Below, in pieces: positions 34,858-47,982 of a stretch of 64,000 nt of DNA. Numbering within the stretch: position 1 is the first letter of the stretch; the number at the start of each line of letters is the position of its first letter. The notes beneath the pieces are model-generated. The model was not told the origin of the DNA, made no database searches, and was given only the letters and a program-made list of their open reading frames with translations. Position numbers and translations under genes: made by a program. Source of the stretch: Chlamydoabsidia padenii (taxonomy: Eukaryota; Mucoromycota; Mucoromycetes; Mucorales; Cunninghamellaceae); NCBI GenBank assembly GCA_025330725.1, contig JAIWND010000068.1, forward strand, positions 1 to 64,000, given 5' to 3'.

Positions 34858-37800
34858 CTAAACCACTGATACGATTTGAGGAAGACTTGGCCAATGGACA
34901 AAGACCCCACCATTTTCTTGACCATCATCTAGAGTTGTATGTACCGTCAGTTTCCATCGATTGATATCATAAGTCCCAGGAGAGGCAAACACCGCCAAAG
35001 CTTTGATCGTAGTTGTTTCGTCGTGTTTCAATGTGTTTGAGAAGGATGTCGGACCTGTCCAATGGAAGGGATGGATATCGAGTGTTGGTTTAGCCCTATT
35101 TATAAAAATAAAAATAAAAACTCCCGCATGAATGACAATCCTTTCTCGTGTGTATGTATATATTGTTACTTACACTTTTTGTAGCTGGGCTTGTTTACTG
35201 TCAGTCCATGATAAAAGTTCCAAAGAGAACGATGCTTGTTTGTTCCAAGAGCAGTTTTTGAGAGTAATCATAATAGGTATCGTCAGTAACCTATTAAAAA
35301 AAGGGGGGAGAAGAGATGAGATTTTATTATTGTATGGATATGTATTTCTTACCCATTGGTGTTAAAATCATGCTGAATAGAGTCACATGTTTGCGCCATC
35401 ACTTTGATAGGACTTTCTTCTTTAATGGTCAGATTCCGTGTCAAGCTATCCATCAGAGCTGTCCTTTCCCTATGAGTTGCTTCGAATAGTGCTCGTCCGC
35501 CAGATCCTGATGCCGATCCAGTTTTATCGTGTAATGGCTGTTGGTAGGGATTTTGATGAATACCTAAATTGACACCAATGATATAATGATGACCGTGTCG
35601 TTGCATGGTTGGCATATCCCAGTATAATGTCAGATCAATGTCGCTGGTATTATATAATGTAAAAACACTAGGTTGTTTGTCGGTGCTGATGGTAGGATAT
35701 TGTGTCTGTAGATTAGATGTCCGCCAATTCACCCTCGAACAAAGAGCAAAGTTTTTAAGTGGTACTGTGTTGTAAGGTATGGCACCTTTCCCCTAGGCAT
35801 CAAGAAGAAGAAGAAGAAGAAGAGTAAAAGGTGAGTGATCTATAATTGGTATAGTATTGACTTACAAATGGTATTTTAGTGGCGGTCAAGTGAATAGGTG
35901 GTGGCACATCATAGGTATCATTGTTGCTTAAAAGTTTCGTCAGCGATTGGGATGTCCAAGCTTCAGGTGATGTCAGAGATGGCAGAGAAGGGTCGACAGA
36001 GGCTTTCTTGATCTTGAAGTAGATAAATGTTGTTTGCCTTGAAGGAATTACTGTCTTGTCCAAAATATCTTTGGTCGAGTCCATATCGATACTGAGAGGC
36101 ACGATTGTCCACATGGCGCTGACCGCCGTCAATTGGCGGAGATCAAAGTTGGTACCTGATTGCAAGTTTTCGATCTAGTTAGTGGTTAATAAAGTAGGTG
36201 TTAGTTGATCTATACAATATAGTAAGTAGTAGGAATTACCTCTACTCCAAGGACAAATTCGTTGACGGCTGTCATACTTGGTCGGGTAAAGGCATTGATT
36301 TTGAGTGATGGCGTTACTTGAATATGAAGTGTATATCGTAATGTGCGATGTGCGATGGCCGAGTTTTCTTCCTATAAATTGTATATAAAGCCAATTAGTA
36401 TACTACATTGCCTTTTGTATACATGTGTAACCTTGTTTTTACTTGCCTCTGATTGATAAGAGAATAAAAACCGCAAAGTGTATTTGCCAATACTGTCCCC
36501 ACGAATCCACAGCGGTACTAATGTTGTTTTCCCCGGTTGTAGAATACTGCGTCGATCATCTTCAGATGATAGAGGAATCGATATGACACTTGGATCGTAG
36601 ATTTGATTTTCTATTGCTTCGTTTTCGTCCTTTGTAGTACAATCTAAAGGCCAAAAGAATAAAATAAAAAAGTTCATTAGAGTATGAGAGGAATACAAAT
36701 GCAATTACCATAAAGAGACTTGTCCATTTGTTCAGAATGACCAACACAGATAAAGCTGGGATGGTTTGATTTGAGTTGTAAGGATGTAAGGCCTTTGTTG
36801 CCTTTGTTGTTGATTTCCAATACAGATTGAATCACTTCGCCAGAGAGGATGGTTTCTGGGACATTGTGTAGGTTGATGTCGAGTAAAGGCATAGGCGGTG
36901 TCACGAGAATGTCCAGGCTTCGATCAGGTGCATATGCTACAGTCATTCGGTCTTCCTTGGTGTTGTTTAATCGATTACCTTTCTTGTTAAATGGTCGGAA
37001 GGTGTGGACGAGATCGTTGAATGTAAAGTGCAAGCCAACAATAGTGATTGATCCTTCTTTGTGTGGTATAATGGTCAAGTTTACCTGAAATGAGATTACG
37101 TTGAGTCAGTTGTTTCAATATGGCACGCTATATTGAATTTTTTTCCTTACCACGCGGTTTTCCAATGGATCCAAGGTCAACTTTGGAATCATTTGTAGTT
37201 GGAAGTCATCAAAGTCAAACATACCAGGAGCATCTTGCACAGGAGTTCCTTCAATCATTTCTTCATCAGCGAATTGGTCCACGTTGATTGATTCCTTGTT
37301 AGCCTGGATAGACGCCCGGTATTTGCACCCAAGAATGACTTTAGACAATGTAACCGCCGCCTGGAGAGGGTTACGCAGTTCCAGTCGGACAGTGGATGGT
37401 TCTATGTAAAATCAAAAAGGTATAATCAAGCACTGACCCGCATCCTGCCTTCAAACCATGCATGTGTATTGACTTACCACCTACAGCACAAATGACACGA
37501 TTATCATCCTGTTGTTGAAGAGCCAATGCTTTTTTCGATTTCAAGATATATCCTTTTTCAATATTTGCTTCCAAGAGATCCCGTTCCATGGTTGACCATT
37601 CATCTTGATTGTTGGTGTTTCGTTTCGCATTGGATTGGCTGACCTGGATACTCTTGTCGTCAATGATCGGAATTCCAAGATCAGGTAAATTTTCCTTGAG
37701 CGGATCGATACCCATTTGTGTTGCATATTGCTACAGTATAAACAACAAGGTTAGTACTATGATTAATCATACACATCTTTTCGTTCTATTGTTGATGGGG

Positions 37801-40410
37801 GTTATTTTACCTTGTATATAAATAAAAATTCACGGATATGAGCAATTTGTTGAGGTGGTGTTTGTTTCGCATCAGGAAGCACCTTGACAAAATAAGACAC
37901 AGCATCCTCTAGGTGGCCGAGATGGAATGATTGGCGACCAAGAGCAAATTGTACATGACTTTCTGCCACAGACCATTGTTCACCTTCAAGGACGATTGAA
38001 GCCAGTTTGTAACATCGAAGGGCGTGTATCCTCTATAAATGTAAAAATGTTATTTAAAAAAAAAAAGTTAATATGATGCCCCGCCTTATTTGATGTACTT
38101 TTTTTTTTTTTTTACTTTACCTGGGATGCTTTTACAAATCGATGACCGGCCATAACAAGATGGAAGCTGTATTTCCGTACCATTGGATGAGAAGAGCGCA
38201 AGAAGCAATGGGCAGCTTGTTCCAAAAAGAGAGCAGACCTTAAATCAGAATCTTCACCAGTCATTCTAACCAGTGCCGTTGGTATTTCCTTCCACATCCG
38301 CCGACTTTTCAAGAGTTCATAGTGGATTACAGTAGCCCGGGTTGCATGGTATGGTGATCGACATCGGCCAATATATTGTTGTACAGCCAATTCGAAATTT
38401 CGATCCACATCTACTTTGTTTGTCAAAGGTTGGTTCATCATCAAAAAGCAAACACCGATCATTTCCTATAAACACAAGTGATTAATTCCCGTTTTCCTCT
38501 TCGATTTATTCAATTATATTACCTGTGTTCCAGCATGATACTTGTATGCTTTATCCGTTGCATAATCCCTACGTACGGTGTCATAGATAACTTGAGCAAA
38601 CTTGTAATCACGTAGCATAAACGAGTAATCGGCCAATTTCCGCATTTGGGCTTCAGGTGCGCCATATGGATATCTTGGTAAGCAAGGGTAATTATACTGT
38701 TAGATCATTATTCCTTAATACAGAAATCACATCTTGTTTACTTACATGACCAAGGAGTTTACACCAGCAGGTAGATTCTTGCCATTTGAAGGGATGGTTT
38801 GAATAGACTGTGGGGAAGGATTCCTGGACTGATTGGTTCCAAACAGTCGACGACTTGCACCAAAAAGACGACCAGTGATACCACGTCGAGCAGAAGCCAC
38901 CTGCTCATTCCAATGTTGTATGTTGCGTTCCATAAAGGGGACCAAACTCTGAGATATCAGTTCCTTCACCATCACCTTGGTCTTATCAATATGATCAGCT
39001 GTCAAGTATTGTCCATAATGTACAAAAGAAGGTGATTCCATGTGAGTAAAGACATTACTGTTCGTAGTAGGACTATCTCTTGTCGGTGACATGGGTTGAT
39101 CAAGAGAAGAAGATATTAAATCGAATGCTTGAGTCGCAATACCAGTAGAATATAAGGGTGCTGATGTTGATGATTCCGATGAGTGATTGGTGGCAATAGA
39201 CGAAGACGAGCTTGACCGTGCTAGAGAAGGGATGCTGGGAGACAAAGGTGTGTCGCTATTGAGTGGTGATTGAAGTGTTGATTGTTCCTGATTGTCAGAG
39301 AGTTGTTGACTATATTGTTGTAAAGTATTGTTGATAGTGCTCTTTTTTGCGAGACTACTTTCCCAAATGGTCCGTATCGATTCATCCCCTAGGTCCACAT
39401 TATTGTCGTTAACTGATGATTTTTCGGACCCTTCGAATGTTGTTTGTGGTCGCGAGTTCAAGGTGAGCATATGACAGTGTAAACCAAAGCTTTTCTTCAT
39501 CTTTTCAAAGACTTGTTGAGAGCTTTATATATATATATATATATAAAGGTGTTAGGCTATGTATGCTACAAAAGAATTAATACTTACTGTTCCAAGGTTG
39601 TCTGTTGAGGATCATGTAATAATACATAGTAGCGTAAAACATTGGTGTCCACATAAGGTTTGTCCACAGTAAAAGAGGGAACGTTTGGATTGTAAAGCTG
39701 CATAATGGCACCGACAGGATCAGGGTTGGCGGAAGAGATCACCATCATTATGGCGACAGGATGATCAAAAGTTTCATGTTCAGTGATACCACGCAAAGAC
39801 AAAATCAAATCTTTATAGGTGGTAAACCAAGGCATCAATTCATCAAGACCAGCTATATTAAACAGTAAAAAAAAAACCCCCATACGAGTACTTTAGTATG
39901 ATAAACTATGTAACGGAATGTGTTTCACTTACTATCTAAATAAGAATCCGTCACGTCTGACCGCTTTTTGATAGCAAAGCGATCTATAGAAAAATTATCA
40001 GATGCTCCGCTTCCCTTGACTGTATCATTTAGGAGTTGTTGTATTGCTTGATGATCAGGTTCGTCCAAGTTGTCGATAGATTTGAAGCGTACATTAAAGT
40101 TATCGATAGGAATCGTCATACCTTGTGAATCTCTTGTAACAACTGTTTAAATATATATATATATATATATATAGCTGCGTGTTAGTATTACTTTAATATT
40201 GTTAATGGATTACTTACTTCGACCATCGACAGTATCACCAAAAGGTCCAATAAAGTCAGCAAAGGAAGGTATATTGTTGGCTCGACAGATTTCATCAGCG
40301 TCAGGACTTGCCGCCACCGCAATCAAAGGAGACAAGGATCTTGCGATAATATCTCTTGAAGATGAACTGGTATTGTTTAAAGGAGTATGTGGCAATGGCT
40401 TTTCCGCCAT
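34858..40410 (-). CDS. TRS85: TRAPPC8/Trs85, TRAPPIII complex subunit
   Basis: Subunit that directs the TRAPPIII Rab-GEF complex to autophagosome formation and early Golgi/endosome traffic. The start MAEKPLPHTPLNNTSSSSRD leads into ARSLSPLIAVAASPDADEIC and PSFADFIGPFGD, the conserved head of this family. Next come NFNVRFKSIDNLDEPD, LMPWFTTYKDLILSLRG and PSFTVDKPYVDTNVLRYYVL LHD. A Ser/Pro-rich insert lies near 39050-39400; then YLTADHIDKTKVMVKELISQ, ASARRGITGRLFGASRRLFG, YPYGAPEAQMRKLADYSFML and many downstream exons to AGTYDINRWKLTV-type C-terminal beta sequence (ASPGTYDINRWKLTVHT). About 15 short introns; the length fits TRAPPC8. Two introns hold AT microsatellites (about 39522-39545, 40148-40173). 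An exact CGGGATTTGAA box lies at 40511, 101 bases upstream. Confidence 0.92.
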
Positions 40411-40630
40411 TATATAGTTAAATGAAGAAAAAGAATTAATGAGGGGAAAGAAAGAGAAGAGTATGAAATGGCGCTTCACACTTTTCATCAAAGAAAAATT
40501 GACCCAGGATCGGGATTTGAATAATTGTGTGACCCAAATCGTTTCTCTTTCCCCCCCGTCCAGGTATTGTTGGAGTAGAAATCGTTGGTCGTAATAGAAA
40601 TAAAACACTTCACGCCATGTAATGAGGGCT

Positions 40631-40668
<38 letters not shown>

Positions 40669-41151
40669 CTTTTTCTTTTTCTTTTTCAAAAATGAATGCT
40701 TATACTTTATGAAATGGAACTGTTTTATTGGATTGATTAAAACAAAGGCAGCACGCAAAAAGTGACTAATTCTGGAACGAAGGGAGAACAGGCCATGGGC
40801 GGAGTCAGGTCGTCACGATCATTCAAATTTTTCCCCGAGTGCGCTCAAACTCCTTTTTTTTTTCTTTTTCAGTGTTTTTGGCTCTCCTCCCTTTTTCTCT
40901 CTCTCTCTTTCACTTTCTTCTCTTTTTTTTTTTTTTTTTTTTTTTTACTTTGCCCTTTTTTCCATCTTTTTTTATTCACCCTCTTCCTCATATATTTATT
41001 TTACCATTCTACCATCTTCGTTTACCATTATAAACAAAACTTAATCTAATACGACCTTTCTTCTTCTTTATATTTACACCTCTAAACCCATCTCCTTCCA
41101 TCTTTTTTTCCCTTGTGACAAAACGATATCAAAGTTCTGTTGGTGGTGATC
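40411..41151. promoter_or_regulatory. Divergent TRAPPC8/MED15 intergenic region
   Basis: Exact box at 40511-40521 near TRAPPC8; 36-base poly(T) at about 40633-40668; TTCAAATTTTTCCCCG near 40832, a loose relative of the box; long pyrimidine tracts at 40855-41140 forming the probable MED15 leader. No coding region supported. Confidence 0.5.
40633..40668 (+). repeat. 36-base poly(T) tract
   Basis: Pure T run in the TRAPPC8/MED15 intergenic region, about 110 bases upstream of the TRAPPC8 box. Confidence 0.85.
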
Positions 41152-44100
41152 ATGAACCAACAACCCAACATTCCCGATGGTCAACAAAATGGTGCACCTA
41201 ATCCTAACTGGCGTAACGAAATGACTCTACAACACCGAGCTCACTTTGTGGCCCAACTGTAAGTATGATTGACTGAAATTGATAAAAATAAAAAGATAAG
41301 CTTTTAACAAGCTTATTCCTATTTTTACTGACTGACCTTTTTATTTGTAATGAAATCATTCACTAGGGCCCAAGCTTTGAAACATTTGTCTCCTAACACT
41401 ACTGAAAATGATATTTTTGCAGCGGCAAAAAACTTTGAACTGACTCTTTATCAACGAAGCACCAACAAGGTAAGAAAGTATAATCAGATCACATATAATA
41501 CAAGTTACTAACTTGAGCTGTGTTGTTTTATAAATAGAATCAATATATCCTAGCCTATGCAAAGAAATTCAACCAAATCAGAACCTCAATTCAAATGCAA
41601 ACACAAAATGGAGTGGCTCCTGGTGGTACTACTGGTGCTGGTGGACCCGGTAACAATGGTGTAGGTGGAAATGTGGTCAATGATCAATTAAATGGTTTAG
41701 GTGCTTCTCCATTAATGGCTACTCAACAACCTCAATCATCTGTCTCTCCTCAAATGCAGGCATTGCAGCAACAAATGCAAAATATGCCCAATGCTCTCAA
41801 TCCTAATCAACAAGTGCCTATGCAGCTTCAGAATCAGATGCGACCCAACATGTTCCAACAAGCCACTGGTCTTCAACATCCACAACAGCAGCAACCTCAA
41901 CCTCAACAACAATCAAATCTCCATCAACAGCAGCAGCAGCAAAGCCAGGCTCAAAATCAAAATCTACAGGGGCAACCACAACCACAAGGGCAACAAACTC
42001 CACAACAGAATCAAGTTTCGTCCGAAATGTTAGCCTTTCAACAACGGGCTGCTGCGATGGGTAATTCTACTTCTCTACCAATGGGTACTCAACAGCAACA
42101 ACAACAACCATCTCCTGCTTCTGCCGCCTTGTTACAGAACTTACAAAATGGACAATCACCTATGGGTCTTAGTCAACAACAGCAACATGTACAAGTATTC
42201 TTGGCTCGACAAATGGCTCTTCAGCAACAGCAGCAGCAACAACAACAACAGCAAAACCAATCGGGACAGCAGGCGGGTCAACAGCAACAACCCAACCCAA
42301 ATCAACAACATCCTCAGCATCAACAACCTGGTCTTCCTCCTACAATGGATGCAAATGCAATGATGAATATGGCCATGGCAAATAGGAATATGAATCAACC
42401 TACTGCTCCAACCACTGCTGCTACTGGGATGCCTGTATCCGGTGCACCAGCCAATTATGCCAACATGAATCTGATGAATCAAATGTCAATGATGCAAAAC
42501 TCTCTACAAGCTCAAGCTCAACATATCAGCCCTGAATTGATGCTACAACATCTCCAGCAACAACATCAACAACAAAGGCAGCAGCTCCAGCAAAGTCATC
42601 AACAGCAATTGCAACAAGGGCAGCAGAATCCTCAACAGCAACAGCTTCAACAACAACAGCTTCAACAGCTTCAACAACAACAATTACAACAGCTTCAACA
42701 ACAGCAACAGCAGCAATTACAACAACATCAGTCATCGTCTGCTCAACAACAGGGTCAACAACAGCCCAATGCTTTTCCTCAGCAACAACAACAACCACAA
42801 CCAGAAATGAACAATGCACAACAATCAAATGACTCTAATCCTCAATTACAACAAAACGCCCGAAACACGACTCCTCAACAACGAAGTCAGGCCACTGAAA
42901 TGATTCGTCAACTTGATGAAACAATCAGTAGTACCAGAGGTAAGTAACGGGAAGAAAAAGGAACAAGTTAAACTCACCTCTTTTTTTTTTTTTTGGCTTT
43001 AGCTCGAGCAAGACCGCTTGAAAAGTTGACGGATCAAGAAAAAAATGCGATTCGGGAAAATGTGCTTCAAATGCGAACCATGTATGAAAAAATCGACCAG
43101 CTGCTACCTATCTTTTTGGCTCTCTCCTCCAACATTGAAGCGACAAGACGTCTGATCCTAATGAAGTATATGTTTGAAGATCAACTCAACGTCCTACCTC
43201 AAAGCATCTATCTGATCAGTCTGGAAAACCTTCAGAAACTTCGGGATCAATTCAGTGGCTACTTCTCGTGGGTTAGGAATGCTATCAGCGGAAATGCGAC
43301 ACAGGCCTCTCTTCAACAACAACAACAGCAGCAGATCCATCAACAACAACAGCAGCAGCAACAAATCCATCAACAGCAGCAGCAGCAACATCAACTTCAA
43401 CAGCAGCAGCACATTCAACAGCAAAATGCAGCAACTAGTCAGTTGAATAATCAAACTTTGGATCAGCTACAACAGCAGCAACCTGGATCTTTACCATACA
43501 ATGGAATGCAACAACAGCAATTACAAGGATCACCTGCTCAAGTCAAGCAACAGCCTCAACAACCACAACAACTCAATCGTCCGCCTGCCCCTGCTTCTCA
43601 TGTCGAACCTTCAGTTACCAACACAAACAACGCTATTCCACCAGGTATGCAACATTCACCAAATCCTAATCTCATCAAGCGGGATAGCATCGATCTCAAA
43701 CTTCCGGTATCCAAAAAACAACGTGCTGCCAATCAATCTTCACCCTCTGTACCGGTCACGACACAGCAGCAGCAACAACAACAGGCTCAACAGCAGCAGG
43801 CTCAACAACAGGCTCAACAACGTCCTAGCCCTGTTTCTGTGCCAAGTGTAGCAAGTCCTTCAGCCCCTCCTAGCTCAGGTGCTCCTCAGATGGTGGATTT
43901 GACCCGATCGGCAAGTTTAACGGCAAGCCCTGGACCTATCAAATCAGAACCAACCATGTCAAATACGAACCCACTACCTATTCCTGGACAACCTCAACCT
44001 CAGCAAACACCAGGACAAAAGGAGGCTCAACAACAAATGGTCTATCAAGCGGCCATTGCCAGTGGAATACCTCAAGCGATTGTCGACATTTTACCTCACC

Positions 44101-45194
44101 GGGCCTTACAATGCTGTTGGTTGATGAATCAAGCCAGTCAAAACAGGGTGGCTCTATTACCACCACAACGAGAACAGATACAAGCAATGTTGGCGGAATC
44201 TATAGCTCAAGCAAAGGAACAATTGGCAAGGAAACATGGCCAACCATCTTCTTTGAATCAACAACAGATGACTCAACAACAGCAGCAGCAGCAACAGCAA
44301 CCACAACAACAACAACAACAACAACGACAACAAGATACCCTACCAGATACGGTCAAATCCGAACCAAAATCCAACACCATTGATTTGACTGCAACAGCTC
44401 CAACCACAACAGCCAGCAATGTGTCTACTCCTAACAATACCGCGGCGATGCAAAGGATATCAATGGAAAAAGCTATGGAATTGGCAGCAACATCTACAAC
44501 CACTTCACCGTCACAACAAGCGACACATATCATGCAACTTCTTCAGCAACAGCAAAAGATGGAAACAACAGCAACACCTGTCACACCTGCATCCTCTTCT
44601 ATTGGTACGACACCACTGGTTCCACCACCACCAACAACAACAACACCACCACCTGTCACAACTACACCCACTGTACGACCAGGAATGGGACCAGACGGTA
44701 AAGTGACCCAACATATGGTATATGCCAACGATGTCTTAAAAGAAGTCGCCTCAATATTAGCCGTGCCTTCGACCTCAGCTGACTCGTACAGCACACCTTT
44801 GTTTATGGTGGATGATTTGATGACGGAAAAAGACAACAATGGACGAACGGTACTCTTCTCGGAATCCCCACTCATGGTACACAAGGCGCTTAAAGAAGGC
44901 TTCAAGGACGAAACATTCGGCACAAATGAACTGGATACTAAATATATGCTATCAACATCAACCAGTTACCCATGGCCTGATCAATCTAGTAACTCATCTT
45001 CATTATCCTCCTCTTCCTTCTCTTCTTGTGATCTGAACGAAGACTTTGTCAAGAACAATTGGTATCAAGTCGGTATGGACAAGGATGTACTTAGTATTGC
45101 GGAAACGATGCCTGGTTTGGAGTTCGATGAAGATGGATATCTCAATTGTGGTGGTGGAACTAGTAGGTTATCTCATCCCTCTTCTTTGTTCTAA
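41152..45194 (+). CDS. MED15: Mediator tail subunit MED15 (GAL11-type, KIX domain, poly-Q)
   Basis: Transcriptional coactivator that receives activator signals for Mediator in the nucleus. The first three exons encode MNQQPNIPDGQQNGAPNPNW, then a KIX domain (HRAHFVAQLAQALKHLSPNT, ENDIFAAAKNFELTLYQRST, ILAYAKKFNQIR). Then come about 450 residues dominated by Gln, an intron near 42942-43001, a more structured part (LTDQEKNAIRENVLQMRTMY, LIPMKY-like EATRRLILMKYMFED), more Gln/Pro/Thr tracts, and a C-terminal block (VTQHMVYANDVLKEVASILA, KNNWYQVGMDKDVLSIAETM, LEFDEDGYLNC). These are the parts of fungal MED15/Gal11. Stop at 45192-45194; a GTAGGT at about 45160 could be a donor for a further exon, so the last few residues are uncertain. 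CAA/CAG tracts make length variation likely. Confidence 0.88.
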
Positions 45195-46895
45195 TCATTT
45201 TACATTTTACACATCATACTTTTTTTTTTTTTTTTTTTTACTATTCTTCCTTACATATAAATATATATATATATCTTCCATGTCTTTACTTTTATTAATC
45301 AATCAATGAATAAAACAAAGAACATCAACATCATTTTCTTGATTTTACAGTATACAATAGTATTTAATGTGTGGGTTTAAATAAAAAAGTCTTTATTGGT
45401 TTATTATGTAAAGTGATACTATTTAGTAATTAATGTATTGGGATTAGGGCCAAAGGATAATAAAGATCGCATGATTTCCAACACATGGTGATAATCCTAC
45501 CTATGACAAGAATACTAGTTGTGCGTGACACTTGATACCCGGTCCTGTTTTTACTTACCACTTGGATCCTACACCATCCATTTTAAAAGGTGATTCGTTC
45601 TTGATTCTATCAACAGATCTATGGTAACTTGAATGCTAGACAGTGGGCACTTTTTGCCTTTTGGGGAGGACTTGATGATCCTAGAGTGAAGACAATTTGT
45701 AAAGTTGGTTAAAAGGATAGATGGTAAACAGAATAGTTTACCGTAAGTTGGCACATATGGATGATATATCAAGGCAGTGGTGTCATCTATGTAAAACAAG
45801 TGGGAGTATAGATAGATTAACTTGTGATTATTGTTGTCGCCGTCGAGATGAAGAAGAGAGAGAGAGAAAAAAGAAGAAAAACGCAGAGTACTTTTTACTC
45901 TCTTTGTCGGAATTTGTAAATTTGCCAACCAACTTTATATCAGGTACCAAGCCTACTCAATTTAAATCGTATAATGAATCGGGACTAGCAGAGCTGTCTA
46001 TATGTTACCACAAGTATGGACGCTATTGACCAAGTAGAGAGAGGGGCTTGAATGCTACGATCGACTCTTTACGCAAAACAAAACAAAAACAAAAAAAAAG
46101 AGTCGTTCGTTATACTGATTCTAATCAGCAAATCAAAAATGAAGGAAGACAAAAAGTTGTCTTGAATTTAAGATTATGCAAAAAAAAAAAAAAAAGCGGG
46201 ATGTGAATTTCAGAACCCGCTGTTTTTTTCTTTCTCACCTCTACTAGTTTCAAAGAAAGTTTTCGAACCCTTTTGCATTATTGTTTGTAAGCAATAATGA
46301 AACAAAGCAGGGGGTGGTCTGTATTACACTGTTCTAAAGAACATTTCTATTTTCCCTTTTGATGGATCCACATGCTGCAGACTAGCCAAACAAATAATAA
46401 ATCGTTTATTTTTTTTTTTTATACAAAAAACGGATTCCGTGCACAAAGGTACTTGACGACAAGAGAGATATGGCAGTTATTGCCTTTTAATGATAAACGG
46501 CTAACATGCTGTTGAGTAAGCAACATCTTGTTCGAAAGTATCTTTTGATAGTAGGGAACACTAAAGGTATACTTTATTCGTTGCATGAAAAATGTAAACT
46601 CCAATTATGATGTCCATTCATCCAAGGCGACAGCCTTTTTTTTAAAAAAGGTAGTCAAGATCGATAGAGTTGCTCATGTTGTAAATACTTGAGAGAGGAA
46701 AAAGAAAGAGGAGAGTGATAGAGGAGAAAGGAAAAGAAAAGAAAAAAGAAGGCCCTATGCCCCCTTTTTTCATATCCCGATTATACATGCATATCTCTCA
46801 GTTTCTTCTTTTCTTTTTTGTTTCAATTCTTGACCTCCTTTTTGTTTCTTTCTCTTTTCTTTTCTTTTCCTTCATCGACTGATTTTCTCTCTATC
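45195..46895. other. Intergenic region, possible unresolved minus-strand exons
   Basis: MED15 3' flank with AATAAA near 45308. On the minus strand, 45540-45830 has splice-like signals around short coding-like pieces (DDTTALIYHPYVPTYG, then IIKSSPKGKKCPLSSIQVTI), but I cannot assemble a convincing protein. At 46196-46220 a 25-base palindrome begins GCGGGATGTGAA and ends TTCAGAACCCGC. A variant box (TTCATATCCCG, near 46769) precedes the next gene by about 120 bases. Confidence 0.4.
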
Positions 46896-47675
46896 ATGGT
46901 TAAGAAAAACATCTTTTCACGCATACTATTTCGACATGTAAAAAAAACACCATTATCACAGATCGATGATAAAAGTAGTTCCGGATCATCATCATCATCA
47001 GAACCTACGAAAAAGAAACCCTCCTCCAAGCAGCAACATCTTTTATCGTTACTCAAATCTACCGACCCTGATCTATTCCCAGATATTCCACCCCAACAAC
47101 ACTCTTTCTATTCGACCAGACTATATCTTGCCACTGTGCAAAAACTAAAACGCCATCAACCTTTTTCAATGGAGCGACAACGAGCTGCTTATCATCTATT
47201 ATCATGTCTCGTCATTCAACAAGAATTGGATCGGTTTGAACCGGAGTTTGAATATATAGGGAGGAAGCCTCGAAAAACACGCTACATTTCGACCTTGCTC
47301 GACACACCAGTTGACTCCATCACACCATTCCGACATCCGGTTTTGGAAGCAACAAAAAGAAAATCTTTTGTAGAAACATCACATGTTATCATGCCTTCGT
47401 CCCCTTCTCTTTCTTCTTTATCCACATCTTCACTTGTATCAACATCCTCCATCTCGTCTTCCACCACTTGTTCTTCTTCTTCTTTTAAACGGAATCAGAG
47501 CCATTACTTTTTATTTCATCCGTCATACTCTAATTTAAAAAAAGCATCACATCTTTGGTCATCTCGATCTGATCCACATCTCCATGCTTCGGTTACTCCC
47601 ACTGAAGATGAAGATAATATTCCTTTGGCTATTTTGAAAACAAGAAGAGTAGATATTATGGTTGATTCACTTTAA
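46896..47675 (+). CDS. Orphan basic protein, single exon
   Basis: 259 residues, no intron, from the ATG at 46896 (MVKKNIFSRILFRHVKKTPL). I do not recognise it. The N-terminus is basic and could be a targeting sequence. A Ser-run (GSSSSSEPTKKK) follows, then a helical, folded-looking core (LLSLLKSTDPDLFPDIP, FYSTRLYLATVQKLKRHQPF, MERQRAAYHLLSCLVIQQEL, EFEYIGRKPRKTRYI), then a long Ser/Thr-rich stretch and a short end with SDPHLHASVTPTEDEDNIPL. Codon use looks like its neighbours. The long open frame and promoter-like variant box upstream support it as a real gene. Its function cannot be deduced here. Confidence 0.65.
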   Translation: MVKKNIFSRILFRHVKKTPLSQIDDKSSSGSSSSSEPTKKKPSSKQQHLLSLLKSTDPDLFPDIPPQQHSFYSTRLYLATVQKLKRHQPFSMERQRAAYHLLSCLVIQQELDRFEPEFEYIGRKPRKTRYISTLLDTPVDSITPFRHPVLEATKRKSFVETSHVIMPSSPSLSSLSTSSLVSTSSISSSTTCSSSSFKRNQSHYFLFHPSYSNLKKASHLWSSRSDPHLHASVTPTEDEDNIPLAILKTRRVDIMVDSL

Positions 47676-47951
47676 TGTTTCTCTTTAATAAAAAAGGCTA
47701 AATAAAGATATCATGTCCTAGGGTCGGTGAATTCAAATCCCGCATTCATGCAACATGAATATTTTTAAATCCCGTGCTCACCCCCCTATTTCGTTCAAGC
47801 CTGTTCTACCTTTCTCCTTTTATTGCTGAAGGATAAGAACGATTTGGTAGAATGAACCAGTAGCCATTTGCCTTGTCCTGTCTTTTTCTAATTCACTTTT
47901 TTCGAAACTGCTATCATGAAAGTGGAATCCTAATTAGGAGATGTTTCTTCA

Positions 47952-47982
<31 letters not shown>

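Noticed and set aside
41890..44340. Antisense open frames over MED15 rich in Val/Leu/Cys
   Set aside because: They are shadows of CAA/CAG glutamine tracts read backwards.
45540..45930. Small minus-strand gene downstream of MED15
   Set aside because: Coding-like pieces do not join into one frame with a clear start; left as unresolved.
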